Of a stretch of 41,453 nt of DNA, positions 32,839-39,751 are shown in pieces (position 1 is the stretch's first letter; each line of letters starts with the position of its first letter). Both the position numbers and the translations under genes were made by a program. Source of the stretch: Asaia bogorensis (GTDB lineage Bacteria; Pseudomonadota; Alphaproteobacteria; Acetobacterales; Acetobacteraceae); assembly GCA_945874805.1 (NCBI GenBank), contig CAMCJI010000008.1, positions 1 through 41,453 of the forward strand. Direction: 5' to 3'. Below the pieces are notes generated by a model. The model was not told the origin of the DNA and did not search any database. It was given only the letters and a program-made list of their open reading frames with translations.

Positions 32839-33798
32839 CTATACGGTGGCGGGTTCGACCGGCGGCGCGCCGGCGGCGGCGACGCGCCGGCGACCGCCTC
32901 GGCGGCCGTAGCGGCCGAAGGCGACGGCCAGCGCCAAAAGCAGCCCGGCGACCACCGCCATCATCCCCGCAGCATTCAGGCCATGGCCAAGGCCGAGGAC
33001 GGCCGGCAACGCCGCCGCGGCACCGTATCCGCCCGAGCCCATGGCCACGGCGACCCCGGCAGAGATAGCAAACTGTGCCCCGTAGTCGTTCGTCAGCAGC
33101 CGCGCGATCGCAGCGGGGGCAACCAAAGCCGCGATCACCAGCACCGAGCCCACCGCCCAGAAGGAAGCGACACAGGCCACCGCAACCAGCACCAGCACAA
33201 TGGCCGAAAGGATCTGCGGCGAGAAACCGATGGTGTGGGCGAAATCGGGGTCAAAGGCGGCGAGGCGCAACTCCTTCCAGAATCCAGCCAGGAGCACGCT
33301 CAGCAGTGCGAGCGCCCCGGCCAACGTCCAAACCTCAGCGGGGAACTCAGCCAGTGCGGCGGCATCGAGCAAAGAACCGAGGCCGGTCGCCGTTGGCCAG
33401 ATCAGCGCTTCCAGTTGGCCGTACAGCACGCAGTCCACGTCGAGATCGACGGCATGCGCTCCGCTCACCTCGATCAACACCAGGCCCAGCGCAAACATGC
33501 CGGAGAACACCACGCCCATGGCCGCCCCGGGCTCCAGTCGGGTCAGCCGCCGCACCAGACCGATCAGCAACGCCGCGACCACGGCGGCGACCAGCGCGCC
33601 GAGCACCAGCGGCGCCGCCGCCCGCGTGCCCGTCACCCAGAAACCCATCACGATGCCCGGAAGCACCGAATGGCTGATGGCGTCGCCGAGCAGACTCTGG
33701 CGCGTCAACAGCAGCAGGTTGCCGATCAGCCCGCAGACCAGGCACGCCAGCGTCGCCGCCAGCAGAGGGGCGAGATCGAGTTGCAGAAACTCGGTCAT
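32839..33798 (-). CDS. Mn/Fe/Zn-type ABC transporter permease (SitD/MntB-like, ABC-3 family)
   Basis: 319 residues with about eight or nine membrane helices. The family stretch GNLLLLTRQSLLGDAISHSV near residues 26-45 and later FWAVGSVLVIAALVAPAAIA are typical of ABC-3 metal permeases. It is the last gene of a four-gene minus-strand operon; its start overlaps the preceding permease stop by four bases. The C-terminus carries a basic cluster (GRYGRRGGRRR). Manganese or iron is more likely than zinc, given the binding protein and MntR next door. Confidence 0.9.
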   Translation of the reverse strand: MTEFLQLDLAPLLAATLACLVCGLIGNLLLLTRQSLLGDAISHSVLPGIVMGFWVTGTRAAAPLVLGALVAAVVAALLIGLVRRLTRLEPGAAMGVVFSGMFALGLVLIEVSGAHAVDLDVDCVLYGQLEALIWPTATGLGSLLDAAALAEFPAEVWTLAGALALLSVLLAGFWKELRLAAFDPDFAHTIGFSPQILSAIVLVLVAVACVASFWAVGSVLVIAALVAPAAIARLLTNDYGAQFAISAGVAVAMGSGGYGAAAALPAVLGLGHGLNAAGMMAVVAGLLLALAVAFGRYGRRGGRRRVAAAGAPPVEPATV

Positions 33799-35132
33799 GT
33801 CGGGGCTCCGGGATGCGGGGATTCACCTGGCGTGGGCAGCGCGGTACCCGCTGGCAGCCTGGCCGGGTCGTTGCGACGCAGCCAGGCCTCGGCATCGCGA
33901 ACCACTTCGCCGGGCAAAGCGTGCTCGACCTGATCGGCGGCGCGATGCGCCGCTTGGGGCGGCAACCCACCTGCCGACTGCATATAGTGTTCCCAAAGAC
34001 GATGCCGGCGAGTCACGTCCTGGGCAAGCGCAGTTCCGCTTGGCGAGAGCGCCAGCAACGGCCCCGCAGCAACCCAACCGGCGCGACGGAACCAGGTGGG
34101 CAGCACGAGCCGCTGCAACTGGGACCACCCGGCCTCCTCGGCCAGCATCCGCCAGTCGCGCGGTGCGGCGCCACGCTCCGCTGCCTCCACCATGGCCCTT
34201 AGCGCGTGGTCGCGCGCGATGACAACGGACAGGCGCGCCTGCCGCACGGCGAAGGCGATGGCGCCGCGCCGCGGCGCCATCAGCAACGCGACGACGAACA
34301 GCGTGCAGGCGGTGAGCGCGATGGTGGCGCCTGTCGGCAGTTGCGGCGAAGCTGCGGAAATCGCCGTGCCGACCCAGGCCGAAACTGCACCGGCCGCGGC
34401 GGCCATCGGCAGCATGATCTCCAGCCGGTCAGTGAGCAGCCGCGCGGTGACGGCGGGTATCACCATGAGTCCGACCACCAGGATCAGTCCGACGGCGCGG
34501 AGCCCGGCAACCGCCACCGCAAGCATCAGCGCCATCAGCAAGCCATCCAGCAGCCGGACCGGCAGGCCGGTCGCAGCGGCGAACTCGGCGTCGAAGCACA
34601 GCGCGGTCAGCGGTTTCAGAAGCAGGGCCAGCGCCAGCAGCGCGAACAAGGCGAGGCCGGCGATCAGCATCGCATCGGCTGCGCTCATCCCCGCCGCCTG
34701 CCCGACGATGAAGCTTTTGAGCCCGGCTTGCCCGCCAACCGGCAGCGACTGCACCACCGAAAACAGCACAACGCCGATGCCAAAGCCGATCGAGAGCACC
34801 AACGCCATCGCTGCGTCGTCCCGGATCCGTCCGCCCCGGCCGAGCAGCGCCACCACGCCCACGCCGAGTGCCGCGGTCGCACCGGCGCCGGCCAGCAGCA
34901 GGCCGAGATCGCGCGCATTCCAGCCGACCGCAGAGGCCAGAATGAAGGCGCCAGCCACGCCGGGCAGCGTGGCGTGTGCAGCGGCGTCGCTGATCAGCGC
35001 GCGACCGCGCAACAGCACGAAGCAGCCGATCGCGCCGGCAGCCAGCCCGAAGGCGGCACAGCCCAGCGCCACCACGGTTGCATTGTAGCCCGAGGCGAAA
35101 AGCAGCGCTGCGAGGAAATCCGCGCCGATCAC
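33795..35132 (-). CDS. Metal ABC permease fused to a DtxR-like C-terminal domain (SitC-YtgCR-like)
   Basis: 445 residues, about 160 longer than a plain ABC-3 permease. Residues 1-290 form the membrane domain (RALISDAAAHATLPGVAG, VGLILVVGLMVIPAVTARLL). Residues about 300-372 look like a divergent winged helix, ending LSPSGTALA. Residues 373-418 match the DtxR dimerisation/metal domain, with His377, Glu381, His396, Asp400, Glu403 and His404 at exactly the spacing of DtxR His79, Glu83, His98, Cys102, Glu105 and His106. Asp at the Cys102 position is closer to Mn-type MntR, which has Glu there. Chlamydia YtgCR is a known fusion of this kind. Starts and stops overlap both neighbours by four bases. 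Confidence 0.9.
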   Translation of the reverse strand: MIGADFLAALLFASGYNATVVALGCAAFGLAAGAIGCFVLLRGRALISDAAAHATLPGVAGAFILASAVGWNARDLGLLLAGAGATAALGVGVVALLGRGGRIRDDAAMALVLSIGFGIGVVLFSVVQSLPVGGQAGLKSFIVGQAAGMSAADAMLIAGLALFALLALALLLKPLTALCFDAEFAAATGLPVRLLDGLLMALMLAVAVAGLRAVGLILVVGLMVIPAVTARLLTDRLEIMLPMAAAAGAVSAWVGTAISAASPQLPTGATIALTACTLFVVALLMAPRRGAIAFAVRQARLSVVIARDHALRAMVEAAERGAAPRDWRMLAEEAGWSQLQRLVLPTWFRRAGWVAAGPLLALSPSGTALAQDVTRRHRLWEHYMQSAGGLPPQAAHRAADQVEHALPGEVVRDAEAWLRRNDPARLPAGTALPTPGESPHPGAPT

Positions 35133-35923
35133 GCGACGCGTCCGCCATCTCGGTTCGCCGCCGCCACCGCCTGTTCCAGCAGGGACAGCCGCCCGCCGTA
35201 CGCCCGGCCGAGATTCTCGGGGGTAAAGGTGGTGTCCATCGGCCCGGCGGCGATGGCGCGGACGTTCAGCAGCAGCACATGCTGGAAATACTGTGGCGCG
35301 GTTGCGAGATCATGGTGGACGGCGACGACCGTGCGCCCCTCGCGCACCAGGCGCTGCAGCACATCCACGATGGCGCGCTCGGTTGCGGCGTCCACGCCGG
35401 CAAAGGGCTCATCCATGAGGTACAGGTCGGCCCCCAGCGCCAGAGCCCGCGCCAGAAACACGCGCTGCTGCTGCCCGCCGGACAGCTGGCCGATCTGCCG
35501 CGCGGCGAAATCCGCCATGCCGACCTCATCCAGCGCCCCACGGGCGCGCTCGCGCTCGGCACGCGGCAGCGGGCGGAGCCAGCCGGCAACTGGATAGCGA
35601 CCCATCGAGACGACCTGCAGCGCGGTGACCGGGAAGTCCCAGTCCACGCTGGCGCGCTGCGGCAGATAGCCGACGCGCCGGCGCGCTGCGGCGAAGCTCT
35701 GGCCGAAGATCCGGACATCGCCTGAGAGCCGCGGCACCAGGCCCAACGCGGCCTTGATGAGGGTGGACTTGCCCGCGCCGTTCGGCCCGACGATGGCGAC
35801 GAGCGCACCCGGCGGGCAGGCCCAGCTGACATCCCACAATACAGGCTGATCGTGATAGGCAACCGACAGATGGCGCACCGCGAGCGGCGCGACCTGCAAC
35901 GGCCCCACATCGGCGGCGGTCAT
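35129..35923 (-). CDS. Metal ABC transporter ATPase (SitB/MntA-like)
   Basis: 264 residues. Walker A GPNGAGKST, signature LSGGQQQRVFLARAL, Walker B LYLMDEPFAGVD, and switch VAVHHDLATAPQYF. The segment YLPQRASVDWDFPVTALQVV is characteristic of Mn/Zn/Fe-type (SitB, MntA, ZnuC) ATPases. It overlaps the binding-protein gene and the fused permease by four bases each, so the four subunits are translationally coupled. Confidence 0.92.
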   Translation of the reverse strand: MTAADVGPLQVAPLAVRHLSVAYHDQPVLWDVSWACPPGALVAIVGPNGAGKSTLIKAALGLVPRLSGDVRIFGQSFAAARRRVGYLPQRASVDWDFPVTALQVVSMGRYPVAGWLRPLPRAERERARGALDEVGMADFAARQIGQLSGGQQQRVFLARALALGADLYLMDEPFAGVDAATERAIVDVLQRLVREGRTVVAVHHDLATAPQYFQHVLLLNVRAIAAGPMDTTFTPENLGRAYGGRLSLLEQAVAAANRDGGRVA

Positions 35924-36948
35924 GCGCGGCTGCCGAGGCGGTTCTGCATGCCCTTCTCAGGCGCCTGGCCACCCAGCGCGCGAACCACCGTCGTCACGTT
36001 GTGGTCGATCATACCGACATAGGTTCCCTCGTAGGTGCCTGGGTGGCCCATGGCGTCGGAGAACAGCTCTCCGCCAATCACGACGCGGTGTGAGCCGGCC
36101 CGCGCGCCCTCGATCAACGCCTGTACGTTTCGGTCCGATACCGAGCTCTCCACGAACACGGCCGGGACGCGCCGTGTGACCAGTACGGAAACGAGTTCCT
36201 GAATACGGCGGACGCCTGCCTCGGATTCCGTGGACAAACCCTGAATCCCCAACACCTCGATGCCATAGCGCCGCGAGAAGTAGTTGAAGGCGTCATGCGC
36301 CGTCACCAAGACCCGTTGACGCTCCGGGATCGATGCGATGGTGCGTTCCGCGTAGGCGTCCAGCTCGGCGATCTTTCCCTGCAGGGTTGCGAGGTTGCGC
36401 CGAAAGATGGTGGCGTTAGGGCGGTCCTGGTTGGCCAGTCGGTCGGCGATCAGCGCGGCGGCGCGCGACCAGGCACGCGGGTCCATCCAGACATGCGGGT
36501 CGTAGAGACCCTCGGCGCCTTCCGGCTCGATCAGTTGGTCCTCAGGCAGCAGTTCGGTCACGGCATAGACAGGCCTGCCGCTGCGCGCGACGCGGATGAT
36601 CGCGTCGCTCATTTTCCCTTCGAGCACGAGCCCGTTATAGAAAATGATGTCAGCACGAAGCATGCGCGCCACATCCTCGCGCGTCGCTTTGTAAAGATGC
36701 GGATCAACGCCGGCGCCCATCAGCGTATCCACGCGAATACGGTCGCCACCGATCTGCTTCACGACATCGCCGATCATGGCGATGGTTGCAAGCACGTTGA
36801 GCGGTCCAGTCTTCGTCGCCTGCTGGGCCACCGTGGGGCGAGCGAGCAGCGCGCCGAGAGCCGCGCCGACGCCGAGCGTCGCCGCACGAACGGCAAAGCC
36901 CCGGCGGCCGATCTGCCGTTCGTCATCCGTGTGTCCGCTCAACGTCAT
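35920..36948 (-). CDS. Manganese/iron-type periplasmic binding protein (SitA/TroA/MntC-like)
   Basis: 342 residues. ATG 36948 is chosen because GGAG lies 5 bases upstream (CAGGAGC); a longer frame to 37062 crosses the promoter. The leader has RRGFAVRAATLGVGAALGAL, a twin-arginine pair with a hydrophobic core. Cluster A-I metal ligands are His84 (DPHLYK), His152 (DPHVWMD), His218 (TAHDAFNYF) and Asp298 (FSDAMG), the set seen in TroA/SitA/MntC. The ELFSDAMG and absence of a His-rich loop argue for Mn/Fe over zinc (ZnuA has a His-rich loop). Confidence 0.92.
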   Translation of the reverse strand: MTLSGHTDDERQIGRRGFAVRAATLGVGAALGALLARPTVAQQATKTGPLNVLATIAMIGDVVKQIGGDRIRVDTLMGAGVDPHLYKATREDVARMLRADIIFYNGLVLEGKMSDAIIRVARSGRPVYAVTELLPEDQLIEPEGAEGLYDPHVWMDPRAWSRAAALIADRLANQDRPNATIFRRNLATLQGKIAELDAYAERTIASIPERQRVLVTAHDAFNYFSRRYGIEVLGIQGLSTESEAGVRRIQELVSVLVTRRVPAVFVESSVSDRNVQALIEGARAGSHRVVIGGELFSDAMGHPGTYEGTYVGMIDHNVTTVVRALGGQAPEKGMQNRLGSRA

Positions 36949-36999
36949 GCTCCTGCCAGAATAAATTTTGTACAGCTTCTGTTGCGTGTGGCTCCAGTG

Positions 37000-37028
37000 T
37001 TTATATCCGGCGCAAACATAAAGCTCAA
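37000..37028 (-). promoter_or_regulatory. Promoter of the Sit/Mnt-type operon
   Basis: On the minus strand TTGAGC (37028-37023), a 17-base spacer and TATAAA (37005-37000), 52 bases before the binding-protein start. The region 36949-37060 is markedly A/T-rich compared with flanking genes. CTCAA-GA-TTGAG (37024-37035) is an inverted repeat overlapping the -35. Confidence 0.6.
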
Positions 37029-37035
37029 GATTGAG

Positions 37036-37055
37036 AATATAGCCATGGCTACAAA
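37036..37055. promoter_or_regulatory. Candidate MntR box
   Basis: TAGCCATGGCTA (37040-37051) is a perfect 12-bp palindrome with the core ATAGC-CATG-GCTAC. E. coli MntR sites have ATAGC and GCTAT half-sites separated by four bases, so the spacing and arms fit. It lies between the divergent importer and mntR genes, just upstream of the importer -35. Assignment rests on pattern and position. Confidence 0.55.
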
Positions 37056-37090
37056 TTGCCATCGTGGCCCCATCGTGGTACGGGATTTCG

Positions 37091-37540
37091 ATGAATATGG
37101 ACCTTTTGACCCTCCCGAGCGGAACGGAAAGCGCGGCAGAGGCGGAGCGCCATGCCTCCGCACGCTCGGCCCGCGCCGGCGCCGTTGCTGAGGACTATGT
37201 GGAAATCATCGCTGATTTGCTGGCGCGCGAGCGTGAGGCGCGGCCGACAGACATAGCCCGCCGGCTTGGCGTCAGTCACGCCACAGCGGCAAAGACAATC
37301 GCGCGCCTCAAGCGTGATGGCCTGGTGCGGGCAAAGCCTTATCGCGGCGTTTTCCTAACGGAAGCCGGGGAAATCCTCGCGCGGCGTGTCCGCGAGCGGC
37401 ACGAGGTGGTGTTGGCCTTCCTGATCTCTGTCGGGGTGCCACCGGAAGCTGCCAAAGGCGATGCCGAAGGCATCGAGCATTATGTCAGCGATGAGACGCT
37501 CGCGGCCTTCACACGGCATCTGGCGGCGGTTCGCGGCTGA
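37091..37540 (+). CDS. mntR: Manganese-responsive regulator MntR (DtxR family)
   Basis: 149 residues from ATG 37091 (ATG 37097 also possible; an upstream GTG at 37064 adds residues outside the family). It aligns well with E. coli MntR: AEDYVEIIADLLAREREARP, DIARRLGVSHATAAKTIARL (winged helix-turn-helix), RGVFLTEAGEILARRVRERH, then AEGIEHYVSDETLAAF with the C-terminal metal ligands. It represses manganese uptake when Mn(II) is sufficient. Divergent from the Sit/Mnt-type operon, it very likely controls it through the palindrome at 37040-37051. Confidence 0.92.
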   Translation: MNMDLLTLPSGTESAAEAERHASARSARAGAVAEDYVEIIADLLAREREARPTDIARRLGVSHATAAKTIARLKRDGLVRAKPYRGVFLTEAGEILARRVRERHEVVLAFLISVGVPPEAAKGDAEGIEHYVSDETLAAFTRHLAAVRG

Positions 37541-37611
37541 CGCGGACCGACCGCCTGCGGGATCGAACCGCCGTACTGAGTGCATAGATGATGGGCTCAG
37601 GTCAGAAGCGA

Positions 37612-37815
37612 ATGTCCGATGACGGCCGCTACGGGTCGGTCAACGAGTTGGCGACGGCCGAGAAACTCGACCGCGACTATCTCGGCCGCATCCTCATGCT
37701 GACCCTAATAGCGCCCGACATCGTCGAGGCCAGCTTGGACGGGCGCCAGCCGGCGGAACCTGGCGTGCACGAGTTGCGGGAGGGGATTTCGGTGGATTGG
37801 GCGGAGCAGCGAACT
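37612..37815 (+). pseudogene. Remnant of a recombinase-associated small helix-turn-helix protein
   Basis: The frame reads GRYGSVNELATAEKLDRDYL, then LMLTLIAPDIVEASLDGRQP and LREGISVDWAEQR. This resembles the C-terminal two thirds of a small protein often found beside serine recombinases in Rhodospirillales-type genomes (general form ELA..EK...YV.RLLRLT.LAPDIVE.ILDG.QP). The N-terminal part is missing, and past 37815 the frame runs into the overlapping GST gene in another frame. The flanking 37541-37611 and 37816-37882 show no gene. Confidence 0.55.
37773..37814 (+). repeat. Dispersed coding-tail repeat, copy 1
   Basis: Encodes LREGISVDWAEQR on the plus strand at the end of the recombinase-associated remnant. 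The same element recurs at 38592-38633 and 39702-39741. Confidence 0.6.
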
Positions 37816-37882
37816 GTTTGGGCATTGCCCGCGGTGGGAAAGGATACTCTACTCCGGCGCTCAAAAAGGGGTGGAGCTTCTT

Positions 37883-38497
37883 ATGGGTTTGACGCTTTAC
37901 GGTTCACCGATGTCGCGGGCGATCCGCAATCTGTGGATGCTGAAGGAAATCGACGCGCCGTACACGCATGTGGACCTGGCGTTCGGGCCGGAGGGGACGA
38001 AATCGGCGGCGTTCCTGGCATTGAACCCGCGCGGAGGCGTGCCGGTGCTGGACGATGACGGCGTGGTGATCACCGAGTCGCTGGCGATCAACCTGTATCT
38101 GGCGAAGAAGTTCGGCGGGGCGATGGCACCGCGGGATGTGGGCGAGGACGGGCAGATGACGTCCTGGAGCATGTGGGCGGCGATTGCCGATGTGCAGATC
38201 TACGCCCTGCTGCGGACGGGGCTGGACCTGGCGGGCGACGAACGGACGGCCGCCGCGACCCCGCTGATCGCAGCGCTGCGGCCGAAACTGGCGGCGCTGG
38301 AGGGGGTGATCGCGCAGCACGGATTTCTGGTGGGCGGGCGGTTCACGGTGGCCGACCTCAACGTGGCGGGATGCCTGACCTATCTGCGGCTGAACCAGGA
38401 CCTGCTGGACGACGTGCCGCATGTGCGCGCCTGGTATACGGCGGCGCTCGCGCGGCCGGCGGCGTTGGCGGCTTGGGCGTTGCGGGAAGGGCGTTAA
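37883..38497 (+). CDS. Glutathione S-transferase family protein
   Basis: 204 residues. N-terminal thioredoxin-fold domain: LTLYGSPMSRAIRNLWMLKE (about 3-22) with a Ser near the active-site position, GGVPVLDDDGVVITESLAIN (51-70) holding the cis-Pro and the Glu-Ser pair that binds the gamma-glutamyl group. C-terminal helical domain ends FTVADLNVAGCL (N-capping box). ATG 37883 is preceded by GGAG at 6 bases; a GTG four codons upstream is possible. Isolated gene bracketed by copies of a decayed repeat. Substrate unknown. Confidence 0.88.
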   Translation: MGLTLYGSPMSRAIRNLWMLKEIDAPYTHVDLAFGPEGTKSAAFLALNPRGGVPVLDDDGVVITESLAINLYLAKKFGGAMAPRDVGEDGQMTSWSMWAAIADVQIYALLRTGLDLAGDERTAAATPLIAALRPKLAALEGVIAQHGFLVGGRFTVADLNVAGCLTYLRLNQDLLDDVPHVRAWYTAALARPAALAAWALREGR

Positions 38498-38527
38498 GGA
38501 AGCAAGCGACCCGACTTTTCCCAGATG

Positions 38528-38558
38528 GCCTGCCCACTCGGCCACCGGGGGGGCAGGC
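38528..38558 (+). terminator. Hairpin after the GST gene
   Basis: GCCTGCCC (38528-38535) pairs with GGGCAGGC (38551-38558), an 8-bp perfect stem with a 15-base loop, 30 bases after the GST stop. It has no T-run. On the minus strand the loop contains GGTGGCCGAGTGG, like the D-arm of tRNA-Ser, but no complete tRNA can be folded. The rest of 38498-38763 holds repeat copy 2 and nothing else recognised. Confidence 0.4.
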
Positions 38559-38591
38559 TAACCGGCTGCGGCTGGACGGGCTGGCGAGCCT

Positions 38592-38633
38592 GGTGCGGGA
38601 GAGATTTCCGGTGGAATGGGGCGAGCAGCGGAC
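38592..38633 (+). repeat. Dispersed coding-tail repeat, copy 2
   Basis: Encodes LVRERFPVEWGEQR in the plus direction. About 33 of 40 bases match copy 3. No gene surrounds it. Confidence 0.6.
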
Positions 38634-38763
38634 GAGCCTCCTGGCTTCACTTGCACCAGCTCAACTGAACCATCTGCCGAACACATAGCGACCAGGGGTG
38701 GTGGCTCGGTTTCTGCAGCAGAAGCAGGTGCCTATTTCGTCCGGCTCACAACCGAATGCCCCT

Positions 38764-39549
38764 TCAAAGCGTCGCCAGCAACCCCCCATCCACCGGCAAA
38801 ACGACCCCGGTGACCTGCCGGGCAGCAGGCGAGACCAGATACAAAACTGCCGCCGCCACCGCCTCTGCGTCGATCCAGCCGCCCTGCGGCACCTGCTTGG
38901 CCAGGAACCCCTCAAAGGCTTCGTCGCCATGCAGGGCCTTGGTGAACCCCGTCTTCACCCAGCCGGGGGCAACGGCGTTCACGGTCACCCCTTGGGGTCC
39001 GTATTCGACCGCGACAGCCCGGCACATCGCCGTCAGCGCTCCTTTCGCGGTGGAATAGGCCGCTACCGGGGTGCCAGGCTTCACACCGAACGCGGTGACC
39101 GAGCTCATCAGCACCACGCGCCCGTCCCCGCTCGCCCGCAGATAAGGCAGACAGGCCTTCATCGCCTCGAAACTGCCGTTCACATGGGTCTCAATGATCG
39201 AACGCCAGCCCTCGGAGGTGAACGTCTCGAAGGGCCGGCGATCCTGATTGCCGGCATTGCTGACTAGGATGTCGAGCCGCCCGTGCCGCGCGATAACCGC
39301 CGCGACCGCTGCGGCAACCTGCGCTGCATCGGTCACATCCATGGCCACTGCGCTGGCGCCGAACCCTTCGGCCACCAGTCCCGCTGCTGCAGCCTCAGCC
39401 TCAGCCCCGTCGCGATCGGCCAGTACCGCCACGCCGCCGGCGCCGCAAATCGCTCGCGCCGTCGCTAGCCCGATTCCCCGCGCCCCGCCGGTGATCAGCG
39501 CCACCCGCCCGCCCAACCCGAAGATCGTACCCAGAAAATCCCGCGCCAT
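38764..39549 (-). CDS. Short-chain dehydrogenase/reductase (SDR)
   Basis: 261 residues, classical SDR. Cofactor motif TGGARGIG (20-27), Asp71 in MDVTD, NAG (98-100), catalytic Ser150 in LMSSVTAFG, and Tyr165-x3-Lys169 in AAYSTAKGA. C-terminal TGVVLPVDGGLLATL is typical. Asp46 at the end of the second strand (LADRDG) suggests NAD preference. AGGAGG lies properly spaced before the second of two ATGs (39549), which is chosen; the longer frame is not supported. It reduces or oxidises an unknown alcohol/carbonyl and has no operon partner. Confidence 0.9.
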   Translation of the reverse strand: MARDFLGTIFGLGGRVALITGGARGIGLATARAICGAGGVAVLADRDGAEAEAAAAGLVAEGFGASAVAMDVTDAAQVAAAVAAVIARHGRLDILVSNAGNQDRRPFETFTSEGWRSIIETHVNGSFEAMKACLPYLRASGDGRVVLMSSVTAFGVKPGTPVAAYSTAKGALTAMCRAVAVEYGPQGVTVNAVAPGWVKTGFTKALHGDEAFEGFLAKQVPQGGWIDAEAVAAAVLYLVSPAARQVTGVVLPVDGGLLATL

Positions 39550-39701
39550 CGTCATTCCTCCTCGGCCTGTAGCGGATCGACCCTGAACGCCATTGCCCGG
39601 CGCAGAAAAGGCGGCTTCCGCGTAAGCGTAGTGTGGTCGTCGTTCGGTACCGGAATGTAGTGGAAATCCCTGAGCGCCGCGACCCGCATCACGGTCCGCG
39701 T

Positions 39702-39741
39702 GCTGCGGGAGGGGTTTCCGGTGGAGTGGGGGAAGCAGAGG
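39702..39741 (+). repeat. Dispersed coding-tail repeat, copy 3
   Basis: Encodes VLREGFPVEWGKQR in the plus direction, just before the hflX stop. It lies in the 202-base gap between the SDR start and hflX, which otherwise shows no gene. Confidence 0.6.
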
Positions 39742-39751
39742 TTGCTGCTCA

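Noticed and set aside
32533-33933. 466-codon plus-strand frame over the metal permease
   Set aside because: Composition (Gln/His/Arg-rich, no hydrophobic pattern) is that of an antisense shadow; the minus strand encodes an ABC-3 permease.
34206-35597. 463-codon plus-strand frame over the fused permease and ATPase
   Set aside because: Antisense shadow of two genes with full ABC transporter motifs.
37588-38058. 156-codon plus-strand frame starting before the GST gene
   Set aside because: Its first 75 codons are a pseudogene remnant; the rest is out-of-frame read-through of the GST gene.
38528-38558. tRNA-Ser-like fragment on the minus strand
   Set aside because: Only the D-arm-like GGTGGCCGAGTGG is present; there is no anticodon arm, T-arm or CCA end.
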